Origin: Rhyacophila brunnea
Taxonomy: Eukaryota > Arthropoda > Insecta > Trichoptera > Rhyacophilidae
Assembly (NCBI GenBank): GCA_022495005.1
Contig: JAGYXB010000665.1
Span: 186,001 to 250,000, forward strand
Direction of reading: 5' to 3'
Length of the DNA: 64,000 nt
This document shows, piece by piece, positions 12,541 to 24,049 of the stretch. Numbering within the stretch: position 1 is the first letter of the stretch; each line of letters begins with the position of its first letter. The notes under the pieces were generated by a model, which saw only the letters and a list, made by a program, of their open reading frames with translations, was not told the origin of the DNA and searched no databases. The position numbers and the translations under genes were made by a program.

Positions 12541-12554
12541 TTAGGTTAGGTTAG
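12541..12554 (+). repeat. Short (TTAGG)n run
   Basis: TTAGGTTAGGTTAG is 2.8 units of the arthropod telomeric repeat. A run this short is compatible with chance or with end-joining repair using telomeric DNA. Confidence 0.35.
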
Positions 12555-12688
12555 TAATCTTAACAATAAATAATAAAAAAGTTGACGTAACAATTGTCAT
12601 TGACAATAATATTATCAATGACCCATAATAAGTACCTAAATTCAAATGGAATAAGTACAAAACTTAAATCCATTAGAATTTATATTCA

Positions 12689-12727
12689 AATTCCATCAAG
12701 TACCGTCGGTCGATAGTATTGATATTA
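12689..12727 (+). repeat. Dispersed repeat, copy 2 (partner at 1884)
   Basis: AATTCCATCAAGTACC followed by GTCGGTCGATAGTATT and GATATTA matches 1884-1924 with few substitutions and in the same orientation. Confidence 0.6.
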
Positions 12728-13150
12728 TCAGTAAATTCATTTGAATGTTTAAATATCATTTTTATTCTGCATTTAATAATCACACATTAATGTATCCTTT
12801 GCCTAAATTTTTCATAACTATATTAACACTATTGACCGAGGGTAATTGATGGAGTTTGCATTAAAATTATACCTAGTTAATTTAAGTTTTATTCTATTAC
12901 ATTTGACACTCGTACTACAATTGTCATTGGTGAGTGCGCATAGTGCCAGAAAATGGCGATAGCCGAAGCTCTGGTCCCAAAAATTACTCAAATAGTACAT
13001 AATTTAAATCAATTGGAAGACCTATATTAATTTTATTCGCCTCTTTCTACCTACATATTTGCTACTTTCTAACTTTTCTTATATTATAAGTTGAAGTCAA
13101 TTGTAATAATCATAGCGAAAAATATAGAATTCAGCTTTTCTATGCTTTGT

Positions 13151-13255
13151 CTACGTAGGATATCTTGACCTATTATTGGCGACGTAGTCAACCCAAGATG
13201 TACTCATCGAACTCAAATCCAGCCACATCTTGAAAGCTTCCACTCTTGTTCTTCC
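13151..13255 (-). pseudogene. LINE reverse-transcriptase protein tail, fragment
   Basis: The minus strand reads GRTRVEAFKMWLDLSSMSTS, then WVDYVANN, and reaches a stop at 13151-13153. The pattern (I/V)EAFxMWxxRRMxxxSWxxxVxN is the well-known stretch just downstream of the reverse-transcriptase domain in non-LTR retrotransposons of the RTE/CR1/Jockey kind. Only about 34 codons are readable; the RT catalytic core and endonuclease are absent. No poly(A) (T run on this strand) follows at once, so the 3' end is decayed or deleted. Confidence 0.65.
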
Positions 13256-13956
13256 ACTCTCCTTAGAACAATACAATAAAATCGTGAGAACCTTCAAATT
13301 CTGACAGTGAAACAAAAAAAGTACTGTATAGTTTTTTTTTCATTCATACTCATAGTCATAATATAACTCAATGCGAACTCATTAGGCAATCATATTATTC
13401 GTAAGTTTAATAATATGTACCCGATTAAAACCAATCATTTAGTCTTAAAGAGTTATCATTAATCTTAATCAGTATTATACCATCAACCATTGAAGTGCTC
13501 ACTTCTTGCTCACTTCTTGCACCTATCCATCTATGGTGTGTTTAGAATGCGAACATACCAAATATAATCTAGTAGCTAAACATTGCATGAACCAGTATCT
13601 TGTATACAAGCATAAGCATCTTGTACACAAGCATAAGTCCACACTTATTGAACATGGGTAATTTGGTAATTGATTTAGGTAAATAAATCTTATATAGGTA
13701 GTTCGATGACATATACATTTCTTTTTTCACGAGCGTTTACTTGTTGGTAATTGGGAAAAGCTTACTAAATCGATATCGCGTCATAGTTATTGTTTAACTA
13801 GGGTAAATTATACTTGGGAATAGAATATGTTTTGTAGCACAACATAGCAGATAATAGATATAAAAGCAACAAAAATTGAGGAATTCGGTTGTATTAAAAT
13901 CTGTTTACTAATCCTACCGACAATAACATACCGTATTGGTAGACAGGTCGTGCATT
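13256..13956. other. AT-rich stretch with small tandem duplications
   Basis: The sequence GCTCACTTCTT is duplicated near 13497-13519, and a 21-bp unit is duplicated at 13597-13638. No coding or mobile-element structure was seen. Confidence 0.45.
13597..13638 (+). repeat. Two tandem 21-bp units
   Basis: ATCTTGTATACAAGCATAAGC is followed at once by ATCTTGTACACAAGCATAAGT, differing at two positions. Each unit contains the self-complementary CTTGTATACAAG core. Confidence 0.85.
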
Positions 13957-13964
13957 GCTTAGGC
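13957..13964. repeat. Target-site duplication (left) of the 13965 hAT
   Basis: GCTTAGGC, identical to 14645-14652. Confidence 0.88.
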
Positions 13965-14644
13965 CAAGGGTGGCGAACCTATGGCATGCGAGATGATTTT
14001 GCATGGCACGCGTTTGAAGAGAAAAAAAATACCTATACTAATAATAAATGACAGATCGCATTGTATAAAAAATAGCAGGCAAATACTCTTCAAGAATAAG
14101 CATTGCGTTTAATGTAAATATAAAATTGCATGGGTCGGTCCTTCGACTTTATGCGTCACATATAATATTATCACACTAACCTCATCAAGCGGCTGAGGAT
14201 ACCGCGCTGCGAACCTCTATTTTTTTATCGATTTACGATGCTTGAGACCACTGTAGCGAGAGAATGCCTCACCTGATCGGAGCAATTATTGTGTCTATTT
14301 GTGTGATAAGAACCAAACTAATTAATACATTAACAAAAAATTTCATTTATACCCACAAAAAATGACTGCACCAAATAAGAAAGAAAAACTTGGTGAAGCT
14401 AGTAGTAGTAATTCCGGCAGGCAGTTTCAAAATTGGTGGACCGAAATGTATGGCACAATTGAAAAAAGTGATAAAGCTATTATACATTTGCTTTCTGTGA
14501 GTGTTATCTAGAACATCATCATTTTTTTAATAGTATTTTTAAAAACTATTTTTTCCTCGTGGAAAACTGCTCGGCACGCAGACGGTTGAAAAATAATATT
14601 TGGAAAATTTTGACACGAGGACATAAAAAGGTTCGCCAACCCTG
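13965..14644 (+). mobile_element. hAT element, 680 bp, deleted copy
   Basis: Left end CAAGGGTGGCGAACCTATGG and right end (complement) CAGGGTTGGCGAACCTTTTT are inverted repeats. The perfect 8-bp duplication GCTTAGGC flanks the element (13957-13964 and 14645-14652). Inside is the 5' end of a transposase reading frame (14362-14511) preceded by a long leader. This copy therefore kept the N-terminal side of the gene, unlike the copies at 8722 and 58640, which kept the C-terminal side. Confidence 0.9.
14362..14511 (+). pseudogene. hAT transposase N-terminal fragment
   Basis: A 49-codon frame starts with an ATG in an A-rich context (ACAAAAAATGACTG) and reads MTAPNKKEKLGEASSSNSGR, then QFQNWWTEMYGTIEKSDKAI. 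A short basic leader followed by R-x-F-x-x-x-W is how BED-finger hAT transposases of the ZBED/SCAND3-like group begin. After LLS the sequence is CT|GTGAGTG, a good splice donor, so this may be exon 1 of the ancestral gene. The stop TAG follows shortly. The zinc-finger cysteines and the catalytic core are lost. Confidence 0.6.
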
Positions 14645-14652
14645 GCTTAGGC
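14645..14652. repeat. Target-site duplication (right) of the 13965 hAT
   Basis: GCTTAGGC, identical to 13957-13964. Confidence 0.88.
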
Positions 14653-15550
14653 CCTTAGGGCAAGCTATTCAAAGAGGACGGCAGATTAAGGAGGAATACG
14701 AATAATATAACTTGATGGTAGATTAAGTTACGATTTAAAAATTTTCGAGTGCTTCGCTAATATAATATGAGTGATTGATAGCAACATACAAAATAGTAAG
14801 GAGCGGCATTTTGAGTCGACGAGTCGACATTCAGTTGAAAAGACACTCATTTTAACATGGTTTCAATACACTAAACATATTTATACAAATTAGTATTTAG
14901 AAACCAAAACATATCTGACATTTCACTGTATTATTGGGGTTAAACTTTTGTAGGCTTATCAACGGTTTTAATTCACAATTATTGTTAGTCCTTGTTTTTT
15001 TTTACTTTTCTTCACTGTCAAATCTCATAATACATAGGTATATCGACTTCTATCGCCACACACCTTGTCCCATTTACATCTAAGAATAAAACATTATAGT
15101 GAGTTACTTGAACCGTGTAAAAGTCGTTGTAGACATGTTATAGAATGGACGACGGTCATCCAGCTAGTCAATATGAGACGTGACACTTGTACCTTGACAG
15201 GTCTGCGTGACGGCTAATCAAACCAACAAACTGGTACTCCATTCTACATGCATGTCACTATAGGCAACTTGAAATCTAGCAAACAATGCTCACGGTAACA
15301 CCATCCTGGGTATTAATTATTATCATTATATATAATAATAATTATTCTTTGTGATGCTCGTATGTATCTATTAAATTAACATCTCTCTCAATATAAGTAT
15401 GTTTTGTATTTTTAAAATATGAACTTTGAATACTATTCTACTAAATATAGTAAAAGGGAATATGAGGCGATATAGTCTAGTCAAGTTTAGCAACACCCAG
15501 CAGTTAACAAGTACGAAAAGAAACGTATTTGTATACTTTATGCTCTACAG
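14653..15550. other. AT-rich stretch, nothing recognised
   Basis: A short palindrome (TATATAATAATAATTATTCT region near 15330-15345) is the only structure noted. Open frame 15426-15644 runs into the next element and has no domain. Confidence 0.4.
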
Positions 15551-16008
15551 CAGGCGTGCCCAACCTTTTATATCCCCCTGTATTCGTAGGAAATGGTCGA
15601 TAACTATTCGCACCCCCTATTCAAATTTAATTGACTACGAGTGAACAAACTGAAATAAAAAATGAGACAAGTATTTTAAGCAATAAAAATAAATGTACAG
15701 AGTAAAATCAAACCGTATAATGATTTTCTTAAAACGTGGAACTATCTTGATGATATTACACTCAGCAGGTGTATCTGTCGATTCAGAGACTACCTGAGTT
15801 TGATTTGACTGAAAAAAAATACCTGAATCTAGTATCATACAAGTAGGTATGTTGTTGCAATTAGAATTAGTGCACGACTGTAATACGGAGAGAAGACCAA
15901 AACACCTCGATAATTGTTTTCGCTTGATTTGTCCGCTCTTCGTACCCCTGACATGCAGTCTCTTAATTAAAACCTCTGGGGTGCGGGCACCTGTTTAAAA
16001 ACCCTTGT
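15551..16008. mobile_element. Probable non-autonomous hAT, about 458 bp
   Basis: The left end is CAGGCGTGCCCAACCTTTTA. The right end read backward carries AAGGGTTTTTAAACAGGTGC with CCGCACCCC, the style of many hAT termini. Flanks CTCTACAG (15543-15550) and CTCTACTG (16009-16016) agree at 7 of 8 positions, consistent with an aged 8-bp duplication. The exact right terminus is uncertain by a base or two. No transposase piece was recognised inside. Confidence 0.55.
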
Positions 16009-16016
16009 CTCTACTG

Positions 16017-18307
16017 TCTACATGATAAACTATGTCACATTTTAATTGTAAAAAAAAACAAATAATTACCTAGAAGTAGGTACATTAGATATTAATCTTG
16101 TACATACCTACCTAATTACCATAATTTACTACTCAACACACAAGTAATCTGTCCATTTTTAGCGCTCAAATGGTATTATGTGAATTGGTTGCCTTCGTAA
16201 TACCTATTATTATGTATGTCAAGAGCTTTTTCTTTGTTTTCTATAACTTAATAACAAACGATCATTTCGTTTATATATGAATTTTGTGGTAATAGATTCG
16301 AGACTTTATTTGTAGTGTGCATCGAATCACTGCTTAATCGCTTTGTCGGATGATTGCATTGTCGTTGCGCCAAAACGAAAATCTTTGAACAACAAAATCG
16401 AAAAATAATTGTAAATTGAATAGATATTACATTTATTGAATTTGTATAAGTAATATAATTTAGCAGTAAATTCTGGGCTTACTATTTCTTGTTTTCAATA
16501 CATACTATTAACGAATTAGGTACTAGGTTTTTTCTTTAATTGTGTACTTCTTGGTGGAAAATATATTAATTAAAATGAACATTATAATTATGTATTTAGT
16601 ACTTATTCCTCTGGTTCTTACTATTTAATAATAATCGGAAAGTATCGTGTATACTAACACTAAACTTTGTCAGTCATACGTATTTGTCTTCATTGACATA
16701 AGACTACAATTTACAGATAGTGTTGCTTAGTTTTTAAAATTCAATTAAACCCTGCGAAAACAAAACCATAATAGATAATAGTCAAAAAATACTCATCTAA
16801 ATAACTAAAAATATGCCATTAAGATATAGTTTCATAAGTATGAATGAAAAAGTGTGCACAGTTTTGTCGTATCGCCCAACATATATCAAAACTATTATGA
16901 TTTGGTTGAGGCAGGGTTTAATTGATTTTTAAAAACTAACCAGCACCATTTGTAAATTGTAATCTTAGTTCAATAAGAACAAATACGTTTGACTAACAAA
17001 GTTTAATGTGCACTATTTATGGCGGATCTTGACAGCTTACCTCCATCCTTCGCTACTGCTATCGTCTCATGTAGACAAATCTGAAATCACAAAAGAAACA
17101 GCGTCCCTCATATTATGTATACTCAACAACCCACACCACCCGGTCTACAAGTATAATACTATTAATACAATTTCGTCTTTCAATAACATTAATACGTTTT
17201 CTTATTACCCGATTATTGAGCTATTGTTTCGTTACTATTGTGTTGTTTTATTGGTTATCAAATCAAATACGAGTCGATTAATGAATCGAACAATGAATTC
17301 ATTTGATGTTTATTTTGTAATCAGTACTTAATCACAATGAAACAGTACAACAACCAAACTATCATACGTAACTGGGACATTGTGCGAGACGGAATACGTA
17401 TTAAAATTAAGGAATGGAAAGTCATTGAAATATTTTTTTCTTCTTATTCAAACAATAATGATAACTACGATTATGGCTCTTGGCGAAATCGTAGGCATCA
17501 TACAAATTACGTACCGTGCACTGCTTTCAACATGAGCCAATATTGAAATTATTATATTGTATTTTTTCTGCATATTATTAATTAATATTTTATTTTAAGC
17601 ATGCACATTATAATCGACGTTATTGATAGTGGTGTAATTAATATTATTTTAGTTGAACACACACGCTCTTCTCGTTGATAGTAATCGATTTCTTTCGAAA
17701 CAATCTAGCAGACGAAATCTAATCTCCTCGGTTTATTTTCAAGTATTTATGAAGCAATCATAATTACGTTTCTCCAATACAGACACGTTACGATGTGTGG
17801 ACTAGTATTTATTGTGAAGCGTGTAGACCTCAGGTGAGTGGATATTATGTTCAATTTTAACAATCGATTTCCGCCTTCCGTTGTGCAACAAAAAGTGACT
17901 TCATAGTCTACAAAACGTTAATTAGACGAAAATAATAACGTAACTTAATTATATTCTCTGCGTTACCACTTTTTTTTACATATTTTAAATTTACACTTTC
18001 AATACTGAGGTCAGAGTGACGATGAACTTATTACTTGTTAAATTTGAAGGTTATTGACTATTTTAAAGTCGTTAGAATAGCTAAATTGCTTCACCTGTTT
18101 TTTATTATTATAGCAATAGGTAATAACTAATAATATTTCTTCATCAATTCTGTTATACACATACTCACCATGTTGTGTTCTAATCACGTGCATTGCTTGT
18201 TACCAACAATAAAAATACATAATCTTAACCTTTGTTCATTAAGTATTATCCGAAAATTTATTTTCTATCTAAGTATGTATATAATATGTATACAATGCTA
18301 TCTATTT
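16017..18307. other. AT-rich stretch with one candidate small exon
   Basis: Open frames at 17008-17331 (107 codons) and 17337-17546 consist of composition-driven residues with no domain. The only item of note is the acceptor-donor pair at 17783-17833. Confidence 0.4.
17783..17833 (+). other. Candidate 51-nt exon (acceptor plus strong donor)
   Basis: TTTCTCCAATACAG precedes, giving a fair acceptor, and CTCAG|GTGAGTGG follows, giving a near-consensus donor. The 51 nt between are open in two frames. One reads TRYDVWTSIYCEACRPQ across all 17 codons. The other contains ATG TGT GGA (17793), reading MCGLVFIVKRVDL. I recognise neither. The pair may be coincidence, but it has the same orientation as the recursive splice site near 28512. 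Confidence 0.3.
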
Positions 18308-18521
18308 GCGCGCCCATTAGAGAGCCGGCCGATGCAACTTGACCCGACGGTCGATGGCTGAGCATAGCCACACGCAGTCCATGTAGGTGCACTCTCTGGG
18401 TATTGAGAGAGATGAAGCATGGTAGAGCAGGACTAATAAGGTGAGGTAAGGTACGTCGTGAACGTCTGGTGATTAGCCCACAGGTTGGCCCTTGCACCAG
18501 CTGACCGTCTGATAGACGCGT
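18308..18521 (+). mobile_element. Small inverted-repeat element (MITE), copy 1, about 214 bp
   Basis: The left end GCGCGCCCATTAGAGAGCCG and the right end, whose complement starts ACGCGTCTATCAGACGGTCA, are imperfect inverted repeats of about 35-40 bp. The core AGCATAGCCACACGCAGTCC with CTCTGGGTATTGAGAGAGAT recurs inverted at 49250-49357, and a weaker partial match lies at 33070-33165. No coding capacity or clear target duplication was seen. The superfamily is unassigned. Confidence 0.65.
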
Positions 18522-18831
18522 AGGCTTATTGTCGACAACGATATATGTCATAGAGGTATTAAATACATATGTATATATTTTTAATTTTAGTTGTTTAGTA
18601 GATAGATAGGTAAAAATAGACTTTATTGATTAACGTATTTATTAGTGTTGATGTTTCATTTTATAACATACATTCCTCTACACATAGGTACTACAGAAGG
18701 TTGGAACTAAACTATGTTTGCTGTTGGACATTTAAAATTCGAAAACAACCGTGACTGTTTGTATATTTGCGAAAGTTACTTGAGGTATCAATTATTGTGT
18801 AAAAGGGTATGTACCATTAGAAAGGTACATA

Positions 18832-18835
<4 letters not shown>

Positions 18836-18866
<31 letters not shown>
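18836..18866. repeat. (AT)n microsatellite, about 31 bp
   Basis: An uninterrupted AT dinucleotide run, likely length-variable. Confidence 0.9.
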
Positions 18867-18869
<3 letters not shown>

Positions 18870-21269
18870 ACATTACATTGACTAGAACGACGTGTGCTTG
18901 AAAGATAGGTGTTTCCTTCAAGACTGTAAAAAACGAATATCAGGTGCGGATTTTGCCATTCAGCAACCACGAATTGGAGCAAAAATTATTTATATTTTCA
19001 ACACAGTTTTTTTTATAATTACTAAGCATTTTCATGCGTGTGCTTTTATTATATTATGACGTAGATAACTTATTAATTATTCATCAACATTTCACGAAAA
19101 GCTCCAGCATCGACGATTTATTTAACATTTCTGATTCAATAACTGATGTATCACATATCAAGTCTTGCTATATATTATATCCCTATTACAAGTCACAGAC
19201 TGCTAATTGTTTCCTCTTTTTTATTCCTTTATAAAACAGGTTCGGAACTCTTCAGTATTATGGAATATCTTTTTAAGTTTTGTTACACGTTTATAAAATT
19301 CTAATCGAAATGAATGCACTAATCTGTAAACAACGACAGGAAATATTTTGAGAGAAGAAAATAATAATTCTATACTTAGTAATATTTTGTTTGTAGCAAT
19401 TTATTTATTGCGTTCGTTCTTTGCAATAAACAGTGCTATGATTTGCAAGAACAGTATATTCACATTCATATTTTGGTTCTTTTTCAATTTTGGGGCTCTG
19501 CCTATACCTGCCCTAATCCGCATTTGACCTTAATATTGTACCTGTGTAGGTAGAAATATGGAAACCCTATTATGAATTGTGTCCCATGTAAAGAGGTTAA
19601 AGTTCAAATTATATGTTGCGGATTCAATATTCGTAAGTGATTCTAAAAGACGAAATTTCGATATTCATTTAAATTGTAAATGCCGACTCGCTATGTATAT
19701 ATGCGTTTTTGTATCACACCGTTATACGCTTTATTGAAAAATATATATATCTAAATGAAAAAGTTTTGCGAAGAATATCTCTCGATATTGTAATTTATGA
19801 AAATCCTCTCACTTCACATTTCATCGGCGTCAATCCTTTCCACGCTTTCGTCAGTTTTTCTCAAACACCCACATTTCAATAGATATGTTGTATGTGCTTA
19901 CACTGAACTCATATCCATACATATCGATAACTTGCTTATCCAATGCGCTCTTCCCCAAACAATGCGTAGTGTAACAAGCACGATGCCTAAAATGGTCCAA
20001 GATCACGATTCATTTCACTTTTATGTTAAGTAACTACCATTCACTCATATCTGCATAAATAAAACAATTTTAATTCACGAGTCGCTGGATACCTTTTCAC
20101 AAAGAATATAATATGATAGATTGAACGATTGAACGAAAAGAAGTGACATTAATTGGGTTCTAATAATGGCCACCCAATATTCCCGTTTTTGTTTTTGTTT
20201 TAATTTAAACAGTAATACCGTACCATTCTATTTACAATTATTCACAAAGCGAACAATATGTTCAATAAATCCTTCTCTGTAAAACATCGCCTACATTTTT
20301 GTTTTATAATATACCTATTACTTGAAATAATAACACATTTGCACTTATTATTTCGAAAAAATAGCGACACTGGTTAGAAAACATTTGCCTAAATATACTA
20401 AAGTAAAAATTACTATTATCAATGTTTAAATTAGCTGCAAGTCTTCATTTCAGATTCATTCATAATAAACTTTCACGGTTATTTCACGCATCTATCAAAA
20501 TTCCAAGGCACATTTAAATTTACCCAATAAGTAAATTAAATAACTTATTAACTAATCATGTATTTTCAAGATAAACTCGGAAATTTGGAAGTTGTATGTA
20601 ACCATCATTAATAGGAATTAAAATGGACACGTCGTCGTGTATGGCGTATGGCATACATACACAATAATAAGCAATTTGTTGTTATGCCAATTATACCATT
20701 ATTGTAACACGGTTTAACCAGACTACTATAATTAATTATCCAAAATTAGTAATTAACGAATTTATCTTATTAAAATACTTCATTGGATTCAATTAATTGA
20801 CAATTGTGAATTAGGTATTTAACATAACTTATCGCACATGGAGTTTGGTACAAAAGTCCTCTTTACATTCACTACATTTTCAATAATGGTCAAATACTGA
20901 ACAATGATCTATTATTACTTGCGATATTCCTATGAACAAGGGTCACCGTAAAAATATATAATAATATGTCGCCTATTAGCAGGTGTACAATGGAACCATA
21001 TTTTAACATAATATTTAAGAATGTAACACACTACGACTATTAATTACTACTCAAGACTTTTATTATCTTATATCTTATTTCTTCGCATACATTATTCCTG
21101 TAGTACTAAAATATGCAGTTTGAACATGGTCGGTCACATTGCAAAAATAGCTTTTATACTGCAATGAGAAGTAGTTTAAATCGGTACATTGATAATTTCT
21201 TCGTTATCCGTCAATTATTACTAGGTATTTACGAAAACAACAAACGTAATGTAGTGCGTGTAAAATGAC

Positions 21270-21440
21270 TTGAGATTGGTAAACAAATGCTAGGCGGTTC
21301 ATTGATTCGATCAACGACGGAACGTCAGTATATTAGTCAACACAAAGCGTCGAGTCCCACTTTTCAGCGAGATTCATTCACGCTTAGAGTAAATAGCCGG
21401 CGATGAACTGGCCGCGGATTACTTTCCTAGACCCATCCGT
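21270..21440. promoter_or_regulatory. Candidate cis-regulatory island
   Basis: A GC-richer block with a forkhead-type site GTAAACAAA (21279), the near-palindrome ATTGATTCGATCAAC and a Bicoid/Otx-type GGATTA in CGCGGATTACT. It stands out from AT-rich flanks and has no coding frame. Enhancer function is an inference. Confidence 0.3.
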
Positions 21441-22259
21441 CCGCCTCGGTTGAGCTATTTATGAAAAGCGATATTGATAAATTACACAGATAGAAAAGCG
21501 TTTCCTAAAAATGCCAATGCTTGGCATTTGACGTTGATGGAAAACGGTATCACAAATTTGTTCCGGCGATCTATTGCTATATATATTATGTATTTTCTAT
21601 TTCCGGTCCTACCCATTCAACACGAAAATCGTTCTATTCTTGTGTATATGGCACATTGAAATATTCGCCGTTCTATGCGCTCACTATTGCCAAAAGGAAA
21701 ACTACATAAAATGAATCGGAAAATCCTGATTATGCTATTCTTATTTTGCTCGGTGACCAACCTGCAGGTGTTCATAAAATATACAGTAATTGATATATAC
21801 CATAGACATTAGATTCTATAAACTCCATATATTATACTAGAATAAAATTATTGGCATGCAGTTGTAACGTAATATTCTTGCTTACCGCACACAATCAACC
21901 TTCTCGAACCACTTTCGAAGCTATTGATCAAAAAACCTAGACGTAATATCATGAGTTTTGTAAAGTGTAAACGTTCGGTTTCGTTTAAAATTTTTATTAT
22001 AAATCTTTTTTTATACTCAAATATAACCAGTTTTTTGCACTTTTACAACATTTACATTCCGTACAAAATGGCCCTAAACGTATTTATTTTGCTATTCATA
22101 ATAAACACCGACATTTTATTAATCTAGTTTATGTCATAAGCACAAATAATACTTTTTTTTTATTTCTTTCGTAATCGTTTCTTTGTCATAGATAACATAT
22201 TTACAAAACTTTTATTTTTTTACTGAACGGTTGGGCAAGTGAATTATTATTTGAAAAAT

Positions 22260-22400
22260 ACCACCGTTTATTTATTATTTGGAAAGGGATTGCGGCAATC
22301 GGCGCGATTATTACGTTTTCCGAAAATGATTCGCGGCATCGATTTCAGGATTTTGAAATAACGACTTCGATTACCGATTTGGCATTATATTATCTTCGTT
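22260..22400. promoter_or_regulatory. Candidate cis-regulatory island
   Basis: A complex GC-richer block containing CGTTTATTTATTATT, CGGCGCGATTATTACG and CGGCATCGATTTCAGG. The mixture of Cdx/forkhead-like T-rich words and ATCGAT words is enhancer-like. No frame or repeat explains it. Confidence 0.22.
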
Positions 22401-22814
22401 TTGAGCTTATATATATTTATTTCTCCATCTCGTGTTTACCTTGCAGCAAAATTGATCCAATTTTCTTGCCATATTATTTGGGCTTCGACGAGCTGAACAA
22501 ATAAAAAAACACGAAGGAATAATACCAATAAATCTGTCATGTTTATGTAGCCCCAATGGAGTATTTTTGTCTACTCTTAAATTGAGCATATGGGTACCAC
22601 ACAGTGCCCAAAAAGCCTGCAAAAATTCGTGTCGCGCACCCAATCTTCTTAAATAAAAATAATCTACACATTATATAAAACACTAACTATTTAGTATGCA
22701 CTATATGTGAATTAGCAAACTCCAGATACGAGACATACTGTTCTCGGTGTGCCTTCACCGGACTATTCAACGTTGTTTTATATAACCCGTAGAGAAGGTG
22801 ACCGGGTAAAACTC

Positions 22815-23000
22815 ATTATATTGGGTCATGTTGAAAGTCTTAGAAATCGAGGAAGATCTCCCTCTAGATTAGTCTAGAATCCAGCTAGATGGACATACCA
22901 AATCAAGAATGCCACGGATTTCATACTGGCTATAAGGCCCATGATGCCACTGAACGGCCAAAGGGATGGAACGAAACTATGGAGAAGGCTGTCAGACGAC
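22815..23000 (+). pseudogene. LINE protein C-terminal tail, fragment
   Basis: The frame reads IILGHVESLRNRGRSPSRLV, then a stop (22875), then ARWTYQIKNATDFILA and LWRRLSDD. The series LGHVExxxxxRGRPxxRWxxQI, followed by a helix and WRxLxxD, is the standard C-terminal end of Jockey/R1/CR1-type LINE ORF2 proteins (consensus RWLGHVxRM...RGRPxxRW). The RT domain is missing. The element is old: one stop, and the P of RGRP has moved. The downstream 3' UTR has no clear poly(A). Confidence 0.75.
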
Positions 23001-23374
23001 CAAATCATTAGATTGATTTGTATATTGCTTTTGAATATAATGAAGCACCTGAGCTAGGCTCTTTATCTCTTACACCTCTGGGGTGGGCGTTAAACAACTT
23101 ATACCTAGCTACTTAACATATTGTGATTACATATTTATTATACACAGATACAGTATTTCCTGTGGGGAACCACGAGAGCGTCCAGGTTCAGAGCGTCTCG
23201 TCTATTGTATCGTTGTTCTGTTGAAGGTCTCTGATTGGTAACAGCATATCGATGCATTACCCTCGAGAAGTATTTGATTTTTTATACTTTTCCCCATTTG
23301 ATTGTGTCTGAGATTAGCATTATATTTTTTTATGCAATAGTATTATATTTTTTATACCGTGCGGTGAATGGCTC

Positions 23375-23403
23375 CTCCCTCTCGCACTTATGTCGAGAGG
23401 GAG
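23375..23403. repeat. Perfect 10-bp hairpin with GC-rich stem
   Basis: CTCCCTCTCG pairs exactly with CGAGAGGGAG around the 9-nt loop CACTTATGT. It sits in otherwise AT-rich DNA and is not part of an element I can delimit. Confidence 0.85.
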
Positions 23404-24049
23404 ACTGACCATTATCTTTTATGATTTATTTTATCCTCGAGGGTAGTTCGGAATCTGATAACGCACGTTTATGGTGGTTTGATCTTGAAACTGTGTCTCA
23501 GTCATACGGTCTCAACGAAGAAAAAGAAATCTATCTTGCATTTGAATTCATTGTCTCAAATATATAAGATTTTTTTTGTAATGTATAGGTTGTAACATCT
23601 GATATTATACGTAGGTATTCGCATTGTAAGAGGAACAGTCGGCTTTAATTACATTTTTAATTATAATTAACTGGTCATTAATGTTATTTTGTAAAATAAT
23701 CCAGTGATCACATAGGTAAGTTGTCATTTTTATTATTATATTTATTATTGCTTGGATCACGTTATGCATTAATACATTTGATGAGCCTGGGAACCCGCAA
23801 TAGATGCAACGTACAATTCAAAATTATTTGGAAATCATGATTTTTTATTTTAGCTTCTTAAAACGCCCCTTTGCTAATTTGAAGGTTTTGACAGCGTTTA
23901 TTAGGACTAAATATGTTGTTTGAATACCAATGTCGGTCGATCAATTATTATAAGTTGTGAACTACATTTTAAATGTCTTTCAAATATTTTATGAATATAA
24001 TAATTATTGTTATTTTATAATTATATTTTTTTGTAACTGTAAAATACCC

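Larger units (their letters stand above)
9373..13150. other. Long AT-rich stretch with minor repeats only
   Basis: It contains a T23 run, a short TTAGG run and a dispersed repeat copy, listed separately, and a 14-bp tandem CTCATCTCAATAAT near 11767-11792. Opposed short frames around 10296-10530, 11202-11439 and 11490-11770 are mutual shadows without domains. Confidence 0.4.
18522..22800. other. Long AT-rich stretch with two candidate regulatory islands
   Basis: It contains one AT microsatellite and the islands at 21270-21440 and 22260-22400, listed separately. Short open frames around 19034, 19797, 21474 and 22407 have no domain or splice context. Confidence 0.4.

Noticed and set aside
12541..12554. 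Interstitial telomere (TTAGG)n as a fusion point
   Set aside because: Only 2.8 units without degenerate flanking units, so chance is adequate.
17008..17331. 107-codon open frame as a gene
   Set aside because: Composition is that of translated AT-rich DNA. It starts on a non-ATG codon and shows no domain.
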